Counted from the stretch's first letter, positions 1-7,647 are shown. The stretch: DNA of 42,313 bases from JBCCJA01 sp039045975 (GCA_039045975.1 JBCCJA010000031.1:1-42313), one strand, 5' to 3'. A program made the numbers and translations. Notes: generated from the sequence alone by a model not told the origin.

Positions 1-62
1 CCCCGCCGGCGGAGGTCGCCGCGGCTTTACCGCTCTCGCCCTCGACGTAGGGGACTTGTGTT

Positions 63-527
63 ATGTCGTCTTCTGTTACGAAGTCGTGGGAGAGCGGGCT
101 CCGCCCTCGGGGGGTCGGGGCGGCGGAGCACGGGGAGGTCGTGTTCGAGGGCAAGGCCCCGGGCGGCGGGAAGCGGGGCCCGTTCGTCCCGCCGCGGGTC
201 GTGACGGGCCTGCCGCCGGAAGGCCGATTCGCCGACGAGGGGTTCGCCGGGCCGACGTTATCGGTGTTCCGAGTGAACGACTTTGAGGCCGCGGCGGCGT
301 TGGCCGGGCGGTGTCCCGACGGGGCGTCGTCGGCGGTCGCTTACTGGGGCAAACGGCCCGAGGCGGGGGCCGACCTGCGGTCGGCGACGACGGCGTCGCA
401 CGTGGTGGTCAACGGGCCGCTGACGGGGCCGGCGTCGCCACTGATCTCGGCCGACCCGCGGACGTTGCTGCCGCATATGGTCGACGTGGTGACGGTGCGT
501 GCCGACGCGGCGGGGCGGGGGTATTGA
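63..527 (+). CDS. Small protein resembling the C-terminal part of aldehyde dehydrogenase; probable gene remnant
   Basis: A 154-residue frame. Residues about 40-115 look like the C-terminal segment of the aldehyde dehydrogenase superfamily: FVPPRVVTGLPP, then GPTLSVFRVNDFEAA, then VVVNGPLTG, in the order seen in that family. The catalytic cysteine and the Rossmann NAD-binding part are absent, so it cannot be an active dehydrogenase alone. The same frame has a TAG at 48-50, just upstream of the ATG at 63, so it is not simply the end of an intact longer gene. A frameshifted or decayed gene running off the left edge is possible. The N-terminal 35 residues are low-complexity and Gly/Arg-rich. The family match is from motif memory and moderate at best; a lineage-specific small protein is the alternative. 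Confidence 0.4.
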   Translation: MSSSVTKSWESGLRPRGVGAAEHGEVVFEGKAPGGGKRGPFVPPRVVTGLPPEGRFADEGFAGPTLSVFRVNDFEAAAALAGRCPDGASSAVAYWGKRPEAGADLRSATTASHVVVNGPLTGPASPLISADPRTLLPHMVDVVTVRADAAGRGY

Positions 528-576
528 GCCTCGTTTGAACTTAATGCGCGAGATGAATTCGCGTCCGGTTCACGAG

Positions 577-744
577 CCTTGGCCCGTGAGGGCCGAGGGC
601 ATCTTCTCTGAACGAAGCGACCCGGCACGCTGCTCGTCTGTCCGAGAATCCTCGCACCTGACGGTGCAAGGCTGGTGTGGCGAATCGGGGCGACGAGGCT
701 GATGCCTCCACGGCTGGCGCCGCGGGCTTGTGAGGCGGCCTCGT
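577..744. repeat. Intergenic cluster of small stem-loops, including one half of a dispersed palindrome
   Basis: The 227-bp gap 528-754 holds no convincing gene but several short hairpins in series. 577-598 has 9-nt arms (CCTTGGCCC/GGGCCGAGG, one mismatch) around GTGA. 655-668 has GCACC/GGTGC around TGAC. 695-708 has GAGGC/GCCTC around TGAT. Outer arms 693-699 and 738-744 are perfect complements. The stretch 705-728 is nearly identical to the right arm of the palindrome at 6807-6830 and similar to 30772-30792, but its partner arm is missing. I read this as a degraded mosaic of the palindromic elements found elsewhere in the window. Confidence 0.6.
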
Positions 745-754
745 GAAGTCGCGC

Positions 755-1804
755 TCAGCGGTAGCGGCCGAAGGCGGGGCTGGCGGCGACGGTGGGGTCG
801 CGGCGTTCGGCGGCGGTGAACTCGGCCCACACGGGGAAGTGGTCTGAGATCGCGAGGGCGTCGCGTTCGGCGAGGCCGAACTCGCGGGCGAAGTCGAAGA
901 CCCCCGCGCGGCCGGTGAACTCGGCGGTGCCTCGGCCGTCGAAGAGCAGGTTGTCGTAGGTCTTGCTGCGTCGGGTGTTGGTCGGGACGCCTTCGATGGC
1001 CCAGCGGACGCCGGGGAGTTTGGCGAGGTCGCCGAAGTCGCGGGGGGCGGCGTTGAGGTCGCCGAGGAGGATCAGGTCGTCCTCTTTCGTGCCGTCGCGG
1101 GCGATCGCGATGAGGGCGTCGTCGAGAGCGGCGAGTTCCTCGCGGACCTCGTCGGGGTCGGTGTGGATGTTGACGAGGGTGAACGTGAATCCGGCCGCGG
1201 GCGGGTCGGTGCGGACGCGGAAGCGGGCGACGTAGGGCTCGCGGTGGAGGCGGTCGCGGTAGTCCTGGAGCGTGTAGCGGGTCTTCTTGGCGAGTTCGAT
1301 GCGGTCGGCGTCGTAGACGAAGGCGTACTGCTCTTTGCTCGACGTGCGGCCGAGGCGTGGGCCGACGGTGGCGCCGTAGTTGCGGCCGGAGGCGTTGACG
1401 AGGTCGACGAGTTGCCGGAACGGGGCGGGGTCGGAAGAGCGGATCTCTTGGACGGCGACGACGTCGAAGCGGCGGACGATGTCGGCGAGCCGCCGCATGA
1501 CGTCGGGCTTGCCGGCCTTGGCCCTGCCGAAGACTTGGATGTTGAACGCGGCGATGCGGACGGTGTCGTCGGTCGCGAGGGGCGGTGCGGTGGTCGAGAC
1601 GGTGTGGGCGGCGGTCCGCGTGTCGCCGGCGGCGACGGCCGACTGCTTCGCGGTGCGGAACCACCAGAGGACGGCGTCGAGGGCGTCTTCCCCGCCGCTA
1701 CACCCGGCGGTACCGGTCGCCGACGCCGCGAGCATCGCGACGAGCACGGGACGCGGCATGAAGGACCGACGCCGGGGGCGGTCGGCCGGTGCGATCCGTC
1801 GCAT
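755..1804 (-). CDS. Exported endonuclease/exonuclease/phosphatase-family lipoprotein
   Basis: Member of the EEP (DNase I-like) superfamily, metal-dependent phosphodiesterases. The order of motifs fits: RIAAFNIQVF near residue 85, VVAVQEIR near 120 (metal-ligand Glu), NIHTDPDE, then LLGDLNAAP near 250 and ISDHFPVWAEF near the C-terminus (catalytic Asp-His). The start at 1804 gives a leader with an arginine run RRRSFM, a hydrophobic stretch and a lipobox-like TAGC, suggesting a lipoprotein possibly exported by Tat; a shorter start at 1759 keeps only the hydrophobic part. The open frame continues upstream to 2134 but that part overlaps the waaA leader and looks non-coding. The substrate cannot be told from sequence: DNA, phospholipid headgroups or inositol phosphates are all within the superfamily. 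It is divergent from waaA. Confidence 0.85.
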   Translation of the reverse strand: MRRIAPADRPRRRSFMPRPVLVAMLAASATGTAGCSGGEDALDAVLWWFRTAKQSAVAAGDTRTAAHTVSTTAPPLATDDTVRIAAFNIQVFGRAKAGKPDVMRRLADIVRRFDVVAVQEIRSSDPAPFRQLVDLVNASGRNYGATVGPRLGRTSSKEQYAFVYDADRIELAKKTRYTLQDYRDRLHREPYVARFRVRTDPPAAGFTFTLVNIHTDPDEVREELAALDDALIAIARDGTKEDDLILLGDLNAAPRDFGDLAKLPGVRWAIEGVPTNTRRSKTYDNLLFDGRGTAEFTGRAGVFDFAREFGLAERDALAISDHFPVWAEFTAAERRDPTVAASPAFGRYR

Positions 1805-2001
1805 CGGGTCTCGGGATATCCGTATCGGCCGTCGAAGGGGGCGGGACGGTAGCCCCGTGGCGGCGGGAAGGTCTAGGGCGGTCGGGGTTTGTGTGATATC
1901 GGGGGGTGGGCGGCCGGGGCGGGGTCGACCGTGTGGATCGGTGCGGGCTATACGCCGGGCGGACGCCTTGCCTATCGGCGACGGCTGAACGGGGAGGAGT
2001 C

Positions 2002-3348
2002 GTGCTGACCGATCTGGCTTATCTCGCCGTGCTGGCCGGGGCGTCGCCGTTTCTGGCGTGGCGGGCGGCCCGTCGCGGGAAGTACCGGCGGGGGTGGGGC
2101 GAGAAGCTGCTCGGCCGGCTGCCGGTCGTTGCACATGACCCGTCGCGACCCGTCGTGTGGGTGCACGCCGTCAGCGTCGGCGAGGTGCTGCTGCTGCCGG
2201 GGCTGATCGACCGGCTGAAGGCCTCGCGGCCGGAGCTGCGGTTCGTCGTCACGACCGGGACGGCGACCGGGCGGAACGTCGCGGCGGAGACGTTTCCGGA
2301 CGACGTCGTCGCGTTCGCGCCGCTCGATTTCTCGTGGTCTGTGCGTGAGGCGGTGCGGCGGATCGGGCCGTCGCTGTTCCTGCTGTCGGAGCTCGAAATC
2401 TGGCCGCAGTGGGTCGCGGAACTGACGCGGGCGGGCGTGCCGATCGGCGTCGTGAACGGTCGGCTGGGGGAGAAGTCGTTCGCCGGTTACCGGCGTTTGG
2501 GGCCGCTGCTGCGGCCGACGTTCGGACGGCTGGCATTCGTCGCGGCGCAGACGGAGGCATACGCGGAGCGGTTCCGGGCGTTGGGCTGCGAGAACGTCGC
2601 GACGACGGGGTCGATGAAGTTCGATCGGGCGGTCGGTGGGGGTGATGTCGAGGCCGAGGCGGCGTTGGCGGAGGTGTTCGGGTTGCTTTCTTTAGCCGCG
2701 ACCGACAGGGAGCGAGGACCTCGCTCCCGGTGGGTCGCGGCTAAAGAACCTGTGTGGGTCGCGGGCAGTACGTCGGCGCCGGAGGAGCGGGTCGTACTCG
2801 GGGCGTATCGTGAGCTACGTTCGCGGTTTCCTGAGCTGCGATTGGTGCTCGTGCCGCGGCACAAGGAGCGGTTCGATGAGGTCGCGCGGCTGATCGCCGC
2901 GGAGGGTTTCGCGTTGCGACGGCGGTCGGACGGATGTGAGAGCGACGCGCCGGGCGACGCGGTGCGGCTGCTCGACACGCTGGGCGAGCTGTCGGCCTGT
3001 TGGGGGCTGGCGGACGTGGCGTTCGTCGGCGGGAGTCTTCCGGGGACGGGGCGGGGCGGACAGAACATGATCGAGCCGGCGGCCCACGGACTGCCGGTGC
3101 TCGTCGGGCCCGACGTGCGGAATTTCAAGGCGGTCGTGGCCATGTTGCGCGAGGCCGACGCGATCGAGACGGTAACGGCGGAGACGCTCGCGGCCGCCGT
3201 CGGGCGGCTGTTGACCGACCGGGACGGGGCGGAGGCGATGGGCCGACGCGCGGCCGGGGTCGTGCGGTCGGGGCTCGGCGCGACGGAGCGGACGGCGACA
3301 TTGGTCGAGGGCTATCTGCAGGCGGCCGCATCCTCGCGGGCGGCCTGA
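2002..3348 (+). CDS. waaA: 3-deoxy-D-manno-octulosonic acid (Kdo) transferase
   Basis: Transfers Kdo from CMP-Kdo to lipid A precursor at the inner face of the cytoplasmic membrane. Family marks: N-terminal hydrophobic anchor (LAYLAVLAGASPFLAW), VWVHAVSVGEVLL, TTGTATGRNVA, SELEIWPQW, GRLGEKSF, TGSMKFD, PVWVAGST, LVLVPRHKERF, and GGSLPGTGRGGQNMIEP with HGLPVLVGP. The GTG at 2002 is chosen because GGGGAGGAG at 1991-1999 is an excellent ribosome binding site; the frame is open further upstream without homology. That gives 448 residues, slightly longer than usual. The extra length includes about 20 residues (about 230-249) between the two glycosyltransferase lobes, encoded by an almost perfect DNA palindrome. 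It ends immediately before the convergent glycoside hydrolase gene (stops at 3346-3348 and 3349-3351). Confidence 0.95.
   Translation: MLTDLAYLAVLAGASPFLAWRAARRGKYRRGWGEKLLGRLPVVAHDPSRPVVWVHAVSVGEVLLLPGLIDRLKASRPELRFVVTTGTATGRNVAAETFPDDVVAFAPLDFSWSVREAVRRIGPSLFLLSELEIWPQWVAELTRAGVPIGVVNGRLGEKSFAGYRRLGPLLRPTFGRLAFVAAQTEAYAERFRALGCENVATTGSMKFDRAVGGGDVEAEAALAEVFGLLSLAATDRERGPRSRWVAAKEPVWVAGSTSAPEERVVLGAYRELRSRFPELRLVLVPRHKERFDEVARLIAAEGFALRRRSDGCESDAPGDAVRLLDTLGELSACWGLADVAFVGGSLPGTGRGGQNMIEPAAHGLPVLVGPDVRNFKAVVAMLREADAIETVTAETLAAAVGRLLTDRDGAEAMGRRAAGVVRSGLGATERTATLVEGYLQAAASSRAA
2688..2748. repeat. In-frame nested palindrome inside waaA
   Basis: Outer arms 2688-2703 and 2733-2748 are perfect 16-nt complements (TTCTTTAGCCGCGACC). 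Inner arms 2708-2717 and 2719-2728 are perfect 10-nt complements (GGGAGCGAGG). The element lies just before the conserved PVWVAGST strand, where WaaA proteins normally have only a short linker, and it keeps the reading frame. The outer arm shares TTTAGCCGCG(A/T)CC with the palindrome at 39321-39387. Confidence 0.85.
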
Positions 3349-4836
3349 TTACTCCGCAGGCGGCCGCCCGTGCAGCCAGGCGGCGTCGAGGATCACGGTC
3401 GGGCTGTCCCAGAGCGGGACGGCGGCGAGCCGGGTGCCGTCGGGCGTGGTCTCGACCGACGCGGGCCGCCAGACCCGGCCGGAGAGCGGGTCGAAGACGA
3501 GCGGATCGGTAAAAGCGTGGCCCGTGATCGAGACCGGGACGAGGTCGGCGGCCCGCCGCTCGGTCGGCTTCTCGCCGCCGTTCCAGAGCACGACCGCGAC
3601 GGCGTTGTCGCGCGTGAGCGTCACGCGGTACGGGTCCGCGTCGGGGATCCGGGCGACGACCGCGGGCGTCTGTACGGGGTCGCCGGTGAACAGGTTCGCG
3701 AAGTGCCGGAAGGCGTGCCACGCCTCTTTGACGCGGACGACGGAGCCGTCCGAGGCGGTCTCGATCAGGCCCTTCGCGTTGCGTCCGCGGAAGGCGTCGC
3801 CGGCAGCGTAATGCAGGTCGGCGATCGTGAAGATGCTCGTGACTTCGACGTCGTTGCGGAGGTCTTCGGCCATGCGTCGGAGCACCCACTTGGCCTGCGA
3901 CAGTTCGGTCCAGTCCTCCCTGTGGAGGGCCCCGACCGACGTGTTCGCCGGGGCCGACGGGCAGCCGTTTTCGCCCTGCCACAGCCGGACCTCGGGGTCG
4001 AACGCGGCGACGCGGGCCCGCAGACGGGCGATGTTGCGGGTCGTCGCTTCGGGCGCCGGCGTGTAGCCGTGGTAGGTGATCACGTCGAGCAGGTCGCGTC
4101 GGCCGGTCGCGGCGAGTTCGTCGAGGAACGCGTCGACGAACGGCGACGGGAACGCGGCCGCCAGGCCGAGGCCGATGACGGTCGCGTCGGGCTGGAGCCG
4201 GCGGACGGTCTCTGCGGTCCGGGTGTGGAAGGCTGCGAACTCGGCGGGGCTGTAGGGACGCTTGTGGTCGGGCTCGTTCCAGATCTCCCAGGCGTCGACG
4301 CGATCGCGGTAGCGGGTGACGGTGGCGGCGACCCAGGCGTCCCAGGCGACGAGGGCGGCGTCGGACCGCGGGATGCCCCCGCCGAGGGCGGCGCGTCCGC
4401 CGCCGGCGTAGGCCGGGTTGCCGTAAGAGAGTTGCAGCCACGGGCGGACGCCGCGGGCGACGGCGTCATCGACGACGCCGTCGAGCCAGGCGAAGTCGTA
4501 GACGCCGGGCGTGCGTTCGCACTTCGCCCAGCCGGCCTGCAGGCGGATCCGCTTCGCGCCGAGCGGGCCGAGGTAGCGTTTGTAGGCGTCGTAATCGGCG
4601 TAGTCGCGGTCGAGACATTCGCCGCCGATCGACCAGCGAGAGGTCTCGATGTCGGCCGCGTCGCGGAGCGGTATGCGACCGGCGGCGGTCAGAAGCCCCT
4701 CGCCGAGAAAGGTCGGCGGACTGGGCGGGGTCGGGCCGTCCGCGGGCGTGCCGTCGGCGAGGAGAGGCGTCGGTCCGGCAAAGAGGCACAGGGCGACGGC
4801 GAGACAGGAGCCGGTGACTGGGAATCGGAAATTCAT
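3349..4836 (-). CDS. Secreted clan GH-A glycoside hydrolase (GH39-like)
   Basis: A 495-residue exported protein with a signal peptide (FPVTGSCLAVALCLFAGPT, cleavage near LLADG). The middle is a (beta/alpha)8 barrel of clan GH-A. The acid/base motif WEIWNEPD has Glu188, and the likely nucleophile is Glu289 in WQGENG. VITYHGYTP and TSIFTIADLHY are typical barrel-end strands. The C-terminal 100 residues (VTLTRDNAVAVVLWNGG onward) look like a beta-sandwich domain common after such barrels. The substrate is not readable; family 39 members act on xylosides or glycosaminoglycan ends. Divergent from metK, convergent with waaA, monocistronic. Confidence 0.8.
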   Translation of the reverse strand: MNFRFPVTGSCLAVALCLFAGPTPLLADGTPADGPTPPSPPTFLGEGLLTAAGRIPLRDAADIETSRWSIGGECLDRDYADYDAYKRYLGPLGAKRIRLQAGWAKCERTPGVYDFAWLDGVVDDAVARGVRPWLQLSYGNPAYAGGGRAALGGGIPRSDAALVAWDAWVAATVTRYRDRVDAWEIWNEPDHKRPYSPAEFAAFHTRTAETVRRLQPDATVIGLGLAAAFPSPFVDAFLDELAATGRRDLLDVITYHGYTPAPEATTRNIARLRARVAAFDPEVRLWQGENGCPSAPANTSVGALHREDWTELSQAKWVLRRMAEDLRNDVEVTSIFTIADLHYAAGDAFRGRNAKGLIETASDGSVVRVKEAWHAFRHFANLFTGDPVQTPAVVARIPDADPYRVTLTRDNAVAVVLWNGGEKPTERRAADLVPVSITGHAFTDPLVFDPLSGRVWRPASVETTPDGTRLAAVPLWDSPTVILDAAWLHGRPPAE

Positions 4837-5106
4837 TGGGCCGACGGCAGGGACGAAGAGAGATGCCGACGCGGACGCAGCGGCCGTCGGTCGCGATCCG
4901 TTTTACCGTGCCGGCGACGGCGAACGGCAGAGAATCGCCCGGGCTACCGCCGGTTGTCGGTCGGCTCGTACGTGCCGGGACCGCGACGCGGTTGCGAGGT
5001 CGGTGGCGTGCCGCTCCGGAACGACCGCTTGTGGACCGATCCGGCCCGCGGCCGGTCGTCGGCCGGGCCGACGGGCCGGCTGCGTGATCTCGGCAAAATG
5101 TATCGG

Positions 5107-5162
5107 TTGTGACGTCGGCGCGGGCCGGCCTAGACTCCGCAGCGCTAGACCCAACCGGTTGG
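5107..5162 (+). promoter_or_regulatory. Candidate metK promoter with a downstream 12-bp palindrome
   Basis: The 351-bp gap 4837-5187 between the divergent hydrolase and metK has no gene. Near metK there is TTGTGA (5107-5112), an 18-bp spacer and TAGACT (5131-5136), an acceptable housekeeping-type pair. CCAACCGGTTGG at 5151-5162 is a perfect palindrome lying in the presumed 5' leader, 25 bp before the ATG, and could be an operator. I see no SAM riboswitch fold. The rest of the gap shows nothing I can name. Confidence 0.35.
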
Positions 5163-5187
5163 TCCGAACTCTTGCAGGAATAACGCG

Positions 5188-6348
5188 ATGTCGGATTTCC
5201 TATTTACGAGCGAATCGGTGTCGATGGGGCACCCCGACAAGCTGTCCGATCAGGTCTCCGACGGCGTGCTCGACGCGTTGCTCGCGGGCGACCCCGACTC
5301 GCGGTGCGCCTGTGAGACGCTGTGCACGACCGACTTCCTAGTACTCGCCGGGGAGATCCGCTCGAAGACCGAGGCCGACTTCGAGGCGGTCGCCCGTGAG
5401 GTCGTGCGGGACATCGGCTACGTCGGCGGCGACATGGGCTTCGACGCCGAGACGTTCAAATTCGAGAACCGCCTGCACGAACAGTCGGCCGACATCGCGA
5501 TGGGCGTCGACGCCGACGGGGCGGGCGACCAGGGGCTGATGTTCGGCTACGCCTGCAAGCAGACGCCGGAACTGATGCCGCTGCCGATCGCGCTGTCGCA
5601 CCGGATCATCAACCGCATCACCGAGGCGCGGAAGGCGGGCGAAGTCTCTTGGCTGCGGCCCGACTCGAAGAGCCAGGTGACGGTCCGCTTCGACGAGTCG
5701 GGCAAGCCGGTCGCGATCGACGCGGTCGTCGTCTCGACGCAGCACGCCCCCGACGTGTCTCAGTCGGAGATCCAAGAGTTCGTCGTCGAGAACGTCGTCA
5801 AGCCGTCGCTGCCGGAAGAGCTCGCGACGGGGAACATCGCGTATCACATCAACCCGACCGGGAACTTCGTGATCGGCGGGCCGCACGGCGACGCGGGGCT
5901 GACGGGGCGGAAGATCATCGTCGACACGTACGGCGGCTGGGGCCGGCACGGGGGCGGGGCGTTTAGCGGCAAAGATTCGACGAAGGTCGACCGCTCGGCC
6001 GCGTACATGGCCCGGCACGTGGCGAAGAACGTCGTCGCGGCGGGGCTGGCCGAGGAGTGTGAAGTGCAGCTGGCGTACGCGATCGGCGTCGTGCAGCCGG
6101 TCTCCGTGCGGTGCGACACCCGCGGGACTTCGGAACTGTCCGAGGAAAAACTCGTCGAGCTGATCCGCGATTACTTCCCGCTCACGCCGCGGGGGATCAT
6201 CGAGAACCTCGACCTGAAGAAGCCGGTCTTCCGGCAGACCGCCAGCGGCGGGCACTTCGGCAAGACGGGCGAGGGCATCACCTGGGAGCAGACCGACAAG
6301 GCGACGGCGTTGGCCGACGCGGCCGGGCTCACGCCGGTCGAGGCCTGA
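5188..6348 (+). CDS. metK: S-adenosylmethionine synthetase
   Basis: Makes SAM from methionine and ATP in the cytoplasm. All three domains are present in 386 residues, normal length. SESVSMGHPDKLSDQVSD near the N-terminus holds the ATP-binding His and metal-binding Asp. GAGDQGLMFGYA is the family signature. GGGAFSGKDSTKVDRSAAY is the phosphate-loop signature. FVIGGPHGDAGLTGRK is also typical. The ATG at 5188 is the family start; no strong Shine-Dalgarno is visible (GCAGGAATAACGCG). A membrane protein gene begins 2 bp after its stop, so the two are probably co-transcribed. Confidence 0.98.
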   Translation: MSDFLFTSESVSMGHPDKLSDQVSDGVLDALLAGDPDSRCACETLCTTDFLVLAGEIRSKTEADFEAVAREVVRDIGYVGGDMGFDAETFKFENRLHEQSADIAMGVDADGAGDQGLMFGYACKQTPELMPLPIALSHRIINRITEARKAGEVSWLRPDSKSQVTVRFDESGKPVAIDAVVVSTQHAPDVSQSEIQEFVVENVVKPSLPEELATGNIAYHINPTGNFVIGGPHGDAGLTGRKIIVDTYGGWGRHGGGAFSGKDSTKVDRSAAYMARHVAKNVVAAGLAEECEVQLAYAIGVVQPVSVRCDTRGTSELSEEKLVELIRDYFPLTPRGIIENLDLKKPVFRQTASGGHFGKTGEGITWEQTDKATALADAAGLTPVEA

Positions 6349-6349
6349 C

Positions 6350-7156
6350 GTGGCCCGCCCGCCCGGGCCGCTCGCCCGCGGGCTCGGGCTGTTGGCGGTC
6401 TTGTACGCCGCGGCCGTCGTGCTGCCGAAGCTGTGGGGCGTCGGGCAGGAGCGGCTCGACGCGTCCCTGAGCGGGTTGGTGGTGTTGGTGACCGTCGCGC
6501 TGTTGCTGCCGGCGGTGACGCGGCCGGGGGCGATCGCCGCCGGCGAAGATTTCGCGTCGGCGACGGGCCGCGGGCTGATCGGGTTGGTGCTGCCGACGCT
6601 GCTGGTCTGGTCGGCGGTGTCGCGGCTCGACGTCGGGGCGATTCTGTTCGGGCTGCTGCTGCTCGGCGGGGCCGTGGCGGTGTTTGTGTATCTGGAATTC
6701 ACGTCCGCGGCCGGGTCACGGCGGTCGGGCGATGCCGCATCGGAGGCACCTCAAGAACGAGCCCTCGGCGCCAGCCATGGAGGACGTAGGGACGACGAAT
6801 CTATTTCCTCCACGGCTGGCGCCGAGGGCTCTTATGGTTTTTCGACCGAAGCCTCGGTCGGGCCTTCGGCGTTCGACCGCGAACAGACGCGTGTCATCGG
6901 TCCCGACGGCTCGGTGACGTGGCAGGGCCGGATGCGGGCGTCGCTCGCGGCCGGCGGGCCGCCGTTCGTCGCGCATCTCGTCTTCGAGCCCGCGTTCGGC
7001 GACACGCCGGAGGTCGAGGCCGAGGTGACCGACGGCGAGCCGCTGGCCGTGACGGTCGGCGAGGTCCGCTCGTTCGGGGCCCGGCTCGAAGTGCGTCCGC
7101 CGCGTGACGCCGACGCGGAGATCGAGATCGGCTGGTCGGCCGTCGGCCCGGCCTGA
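6350..7156 (+). CDS. Membrane protein of unknown function, interrupted in frame by a palindromic element
   Basis: Not recognised. The N-terminal 115 residues hold about four transmembrane helices (GLGLLAVLYAAAVVLPKL; SGLVVLVTVALLLPAV; GLIGLVLPTLLVWSAV; GAILFGLLLLGGAVAVFV). After a linker at about 120-175 comes a soluble C-terminal part of about 95 residues that looks like a small beta-domain (VTWQGRMRASLAAGG, FVAHLVFEPAF). Much of the linker is encoded by the palindrome at 6760-6830. The GTG at 6350 follows the metK TGA by one base. Whether the two proteins share a function is unknown; this looks like read-through transcription of a short operon. Confidence 0.75.
   Translation: MARPPGPLARGLGLLAVLYAAAVVLPKLWGVGQERLDASLSGLVVLVTVALLLPAVTRPGAIAAGEDFASATGRGLIGLVLPTLLVWSAVSRLDVGAILFGLLLLGGAVAVFVYLEFTSAAGSRRSGDAASEAPQERALGASHGGRRDDESISSTAGAEGSYGFSTEASVGPSAFDREQTRVIGPDGSVTWQGRMRASLAAGGPPFVAHLVFEPAFGDTPEVEAEVTDGEPLAVTVGEVRSFGARLEVRPPRDADAEIEIGWSAVGPA
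6760..6830. repeat. In-frame palindrome (family A) inside the membrane protein gene
   Basis: Arms 6760-6784 and 6806-6830 are 25 nt with one mismatch (AGCCCTCGGCGCCAGCC then TGGAGGA). The loop is 21 nt. The right arm is nearly identical to 705-728 and similar to the arms at 30728-30748 and 30772-30792. It encodes a low-complexity stretch in the linker between the membrane and soluble domains and introduces no stop. Confidence 0.85.
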
Positions 7157-7159
7157 ATC

Positions 7160-7249
7160 GGCGAGCGGTAGGCGTCAGCCTTCCGGTGGGGCGGGCGGCT
7201 GGTCGGCTTTCTCGTTCACCTACCGGAGGGCTGACGCCCGCCGCTCGCC
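7160..7249. repeat. Palindromic element (family B) between convergent genes
   Basis: Left arm begins at 7160 (GGCGAGCGGTAGGCGTCAGC), right arm ends at 7249. About 28 of 31 positions pair, with a loop of about 27 nt. It starts three bases after the stop of the plus-strand membrane gene, and its right arm forms the last codons of the minus-strand gene 7216-7647. The same element, both arms, recurs at 42230-42313. Each arm has the smaller core GGC-TGAC-GCC. It may act as a bidirectional transcription end, although there is no T tract. Confidence 0.85.
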
Positions 7250-7647
7250 TGTTTGTCGAAGACGTGCAGTTCGACGGCATCGAACGGCACGCCGGGGCGG
7301 TCCGCGGTCGGGACGAACGCGATGTCGAGACGATGCCGCGAGCCCGGGCCGCCGGCGACCGGGACGAGCGTGGCGTCGGTCGGGGTGTCGTCGAGGGTCA
7401 CGCCGTCGATGCCGCGGGCGGCGAGGATGCGGACGGCGAGCGATTCGTCGGTCCCGACCGGCGGGTGCCCGAAGTGACGCGTCAGAGTGACCGCCAGGCC
7501 CGTCGGCCAGGGCGGGGCGGACGCGGCTTTCCCGATGTCGGACTTGCCGGCGGAGCCGTCCTCGGAGGCCCACAGCCAGGGCCCCCGGAGGCGGATGACG
7601 TGTTTCGGGGCCGGGGCATCGCCCGGTGCCGGAGGCTCTCCCCGCAT
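7216..7647 (-). CDS. Small uncharacterised protein, planctomycete-type
   Basis: A 143-residue protein with HVIRLRGPWLW near the start, then LAVTLTRHFGHPP, ESLAVRILAARGIDGVTLDD, HRLDIAFVP and FDAVELHVFD. The pattern suggests a single beta-sandwich of the carbohydrate-binding or galactose-binding-like kind, but I cannot assign a family. I recall similar short proteins starting with an IRLRGPW motif in other planctomycetes; this is memory, not a search. ATG at 7647 is chosen as the start; the frame remains open upstream through fabH antisense without meaning. The final 11 or so residues (ASGGRQPSGR) are encoded by the right arm of the palindrome at 7160-7249, so the native C-terminus probably lay near VFDKQ. 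Confidence 0.65.
   Translation of the reverse strand: MRGEPPAPGDAPAPKHVIRLRGPWLWASEDGSAGKSDIGKAASAPPWPTGLAVTLTRHFGHPPVGTDESLAVRILAARGIDGVTLDDTPTDATLVPVAGGPGSRHRLDIAFVPTADRPGVPFDAVELHVFDKQASGGRQPSGR

Noticed and set aside
577..744. CRISPR array
   Set aside because: The short stem-loops are not direct repeats with regular spacers, and no cas gene is present.
2688..2748. waaA as a pseudogene broken by an insertion
   Set aside because: The palindrome keeps the frame and all conserved motifs on both sides are intact.
3370..5112. Long plus-strand open frame of 580 codons opposite the glycoside hydrolase
   Set aside because: It is the antisense shadow of a gene with a signal peptide and clear catalytic motifs; the reading has no recognisable domain and is Arg/Gly/Val-rich, as expected for GC-rich shadows.
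4837..5187. SAM riboswitch upstream of metK
   Set aside because: No SAM-I, SAM-II or SAM-IV core pairing could be traced in the 351-bp gap.
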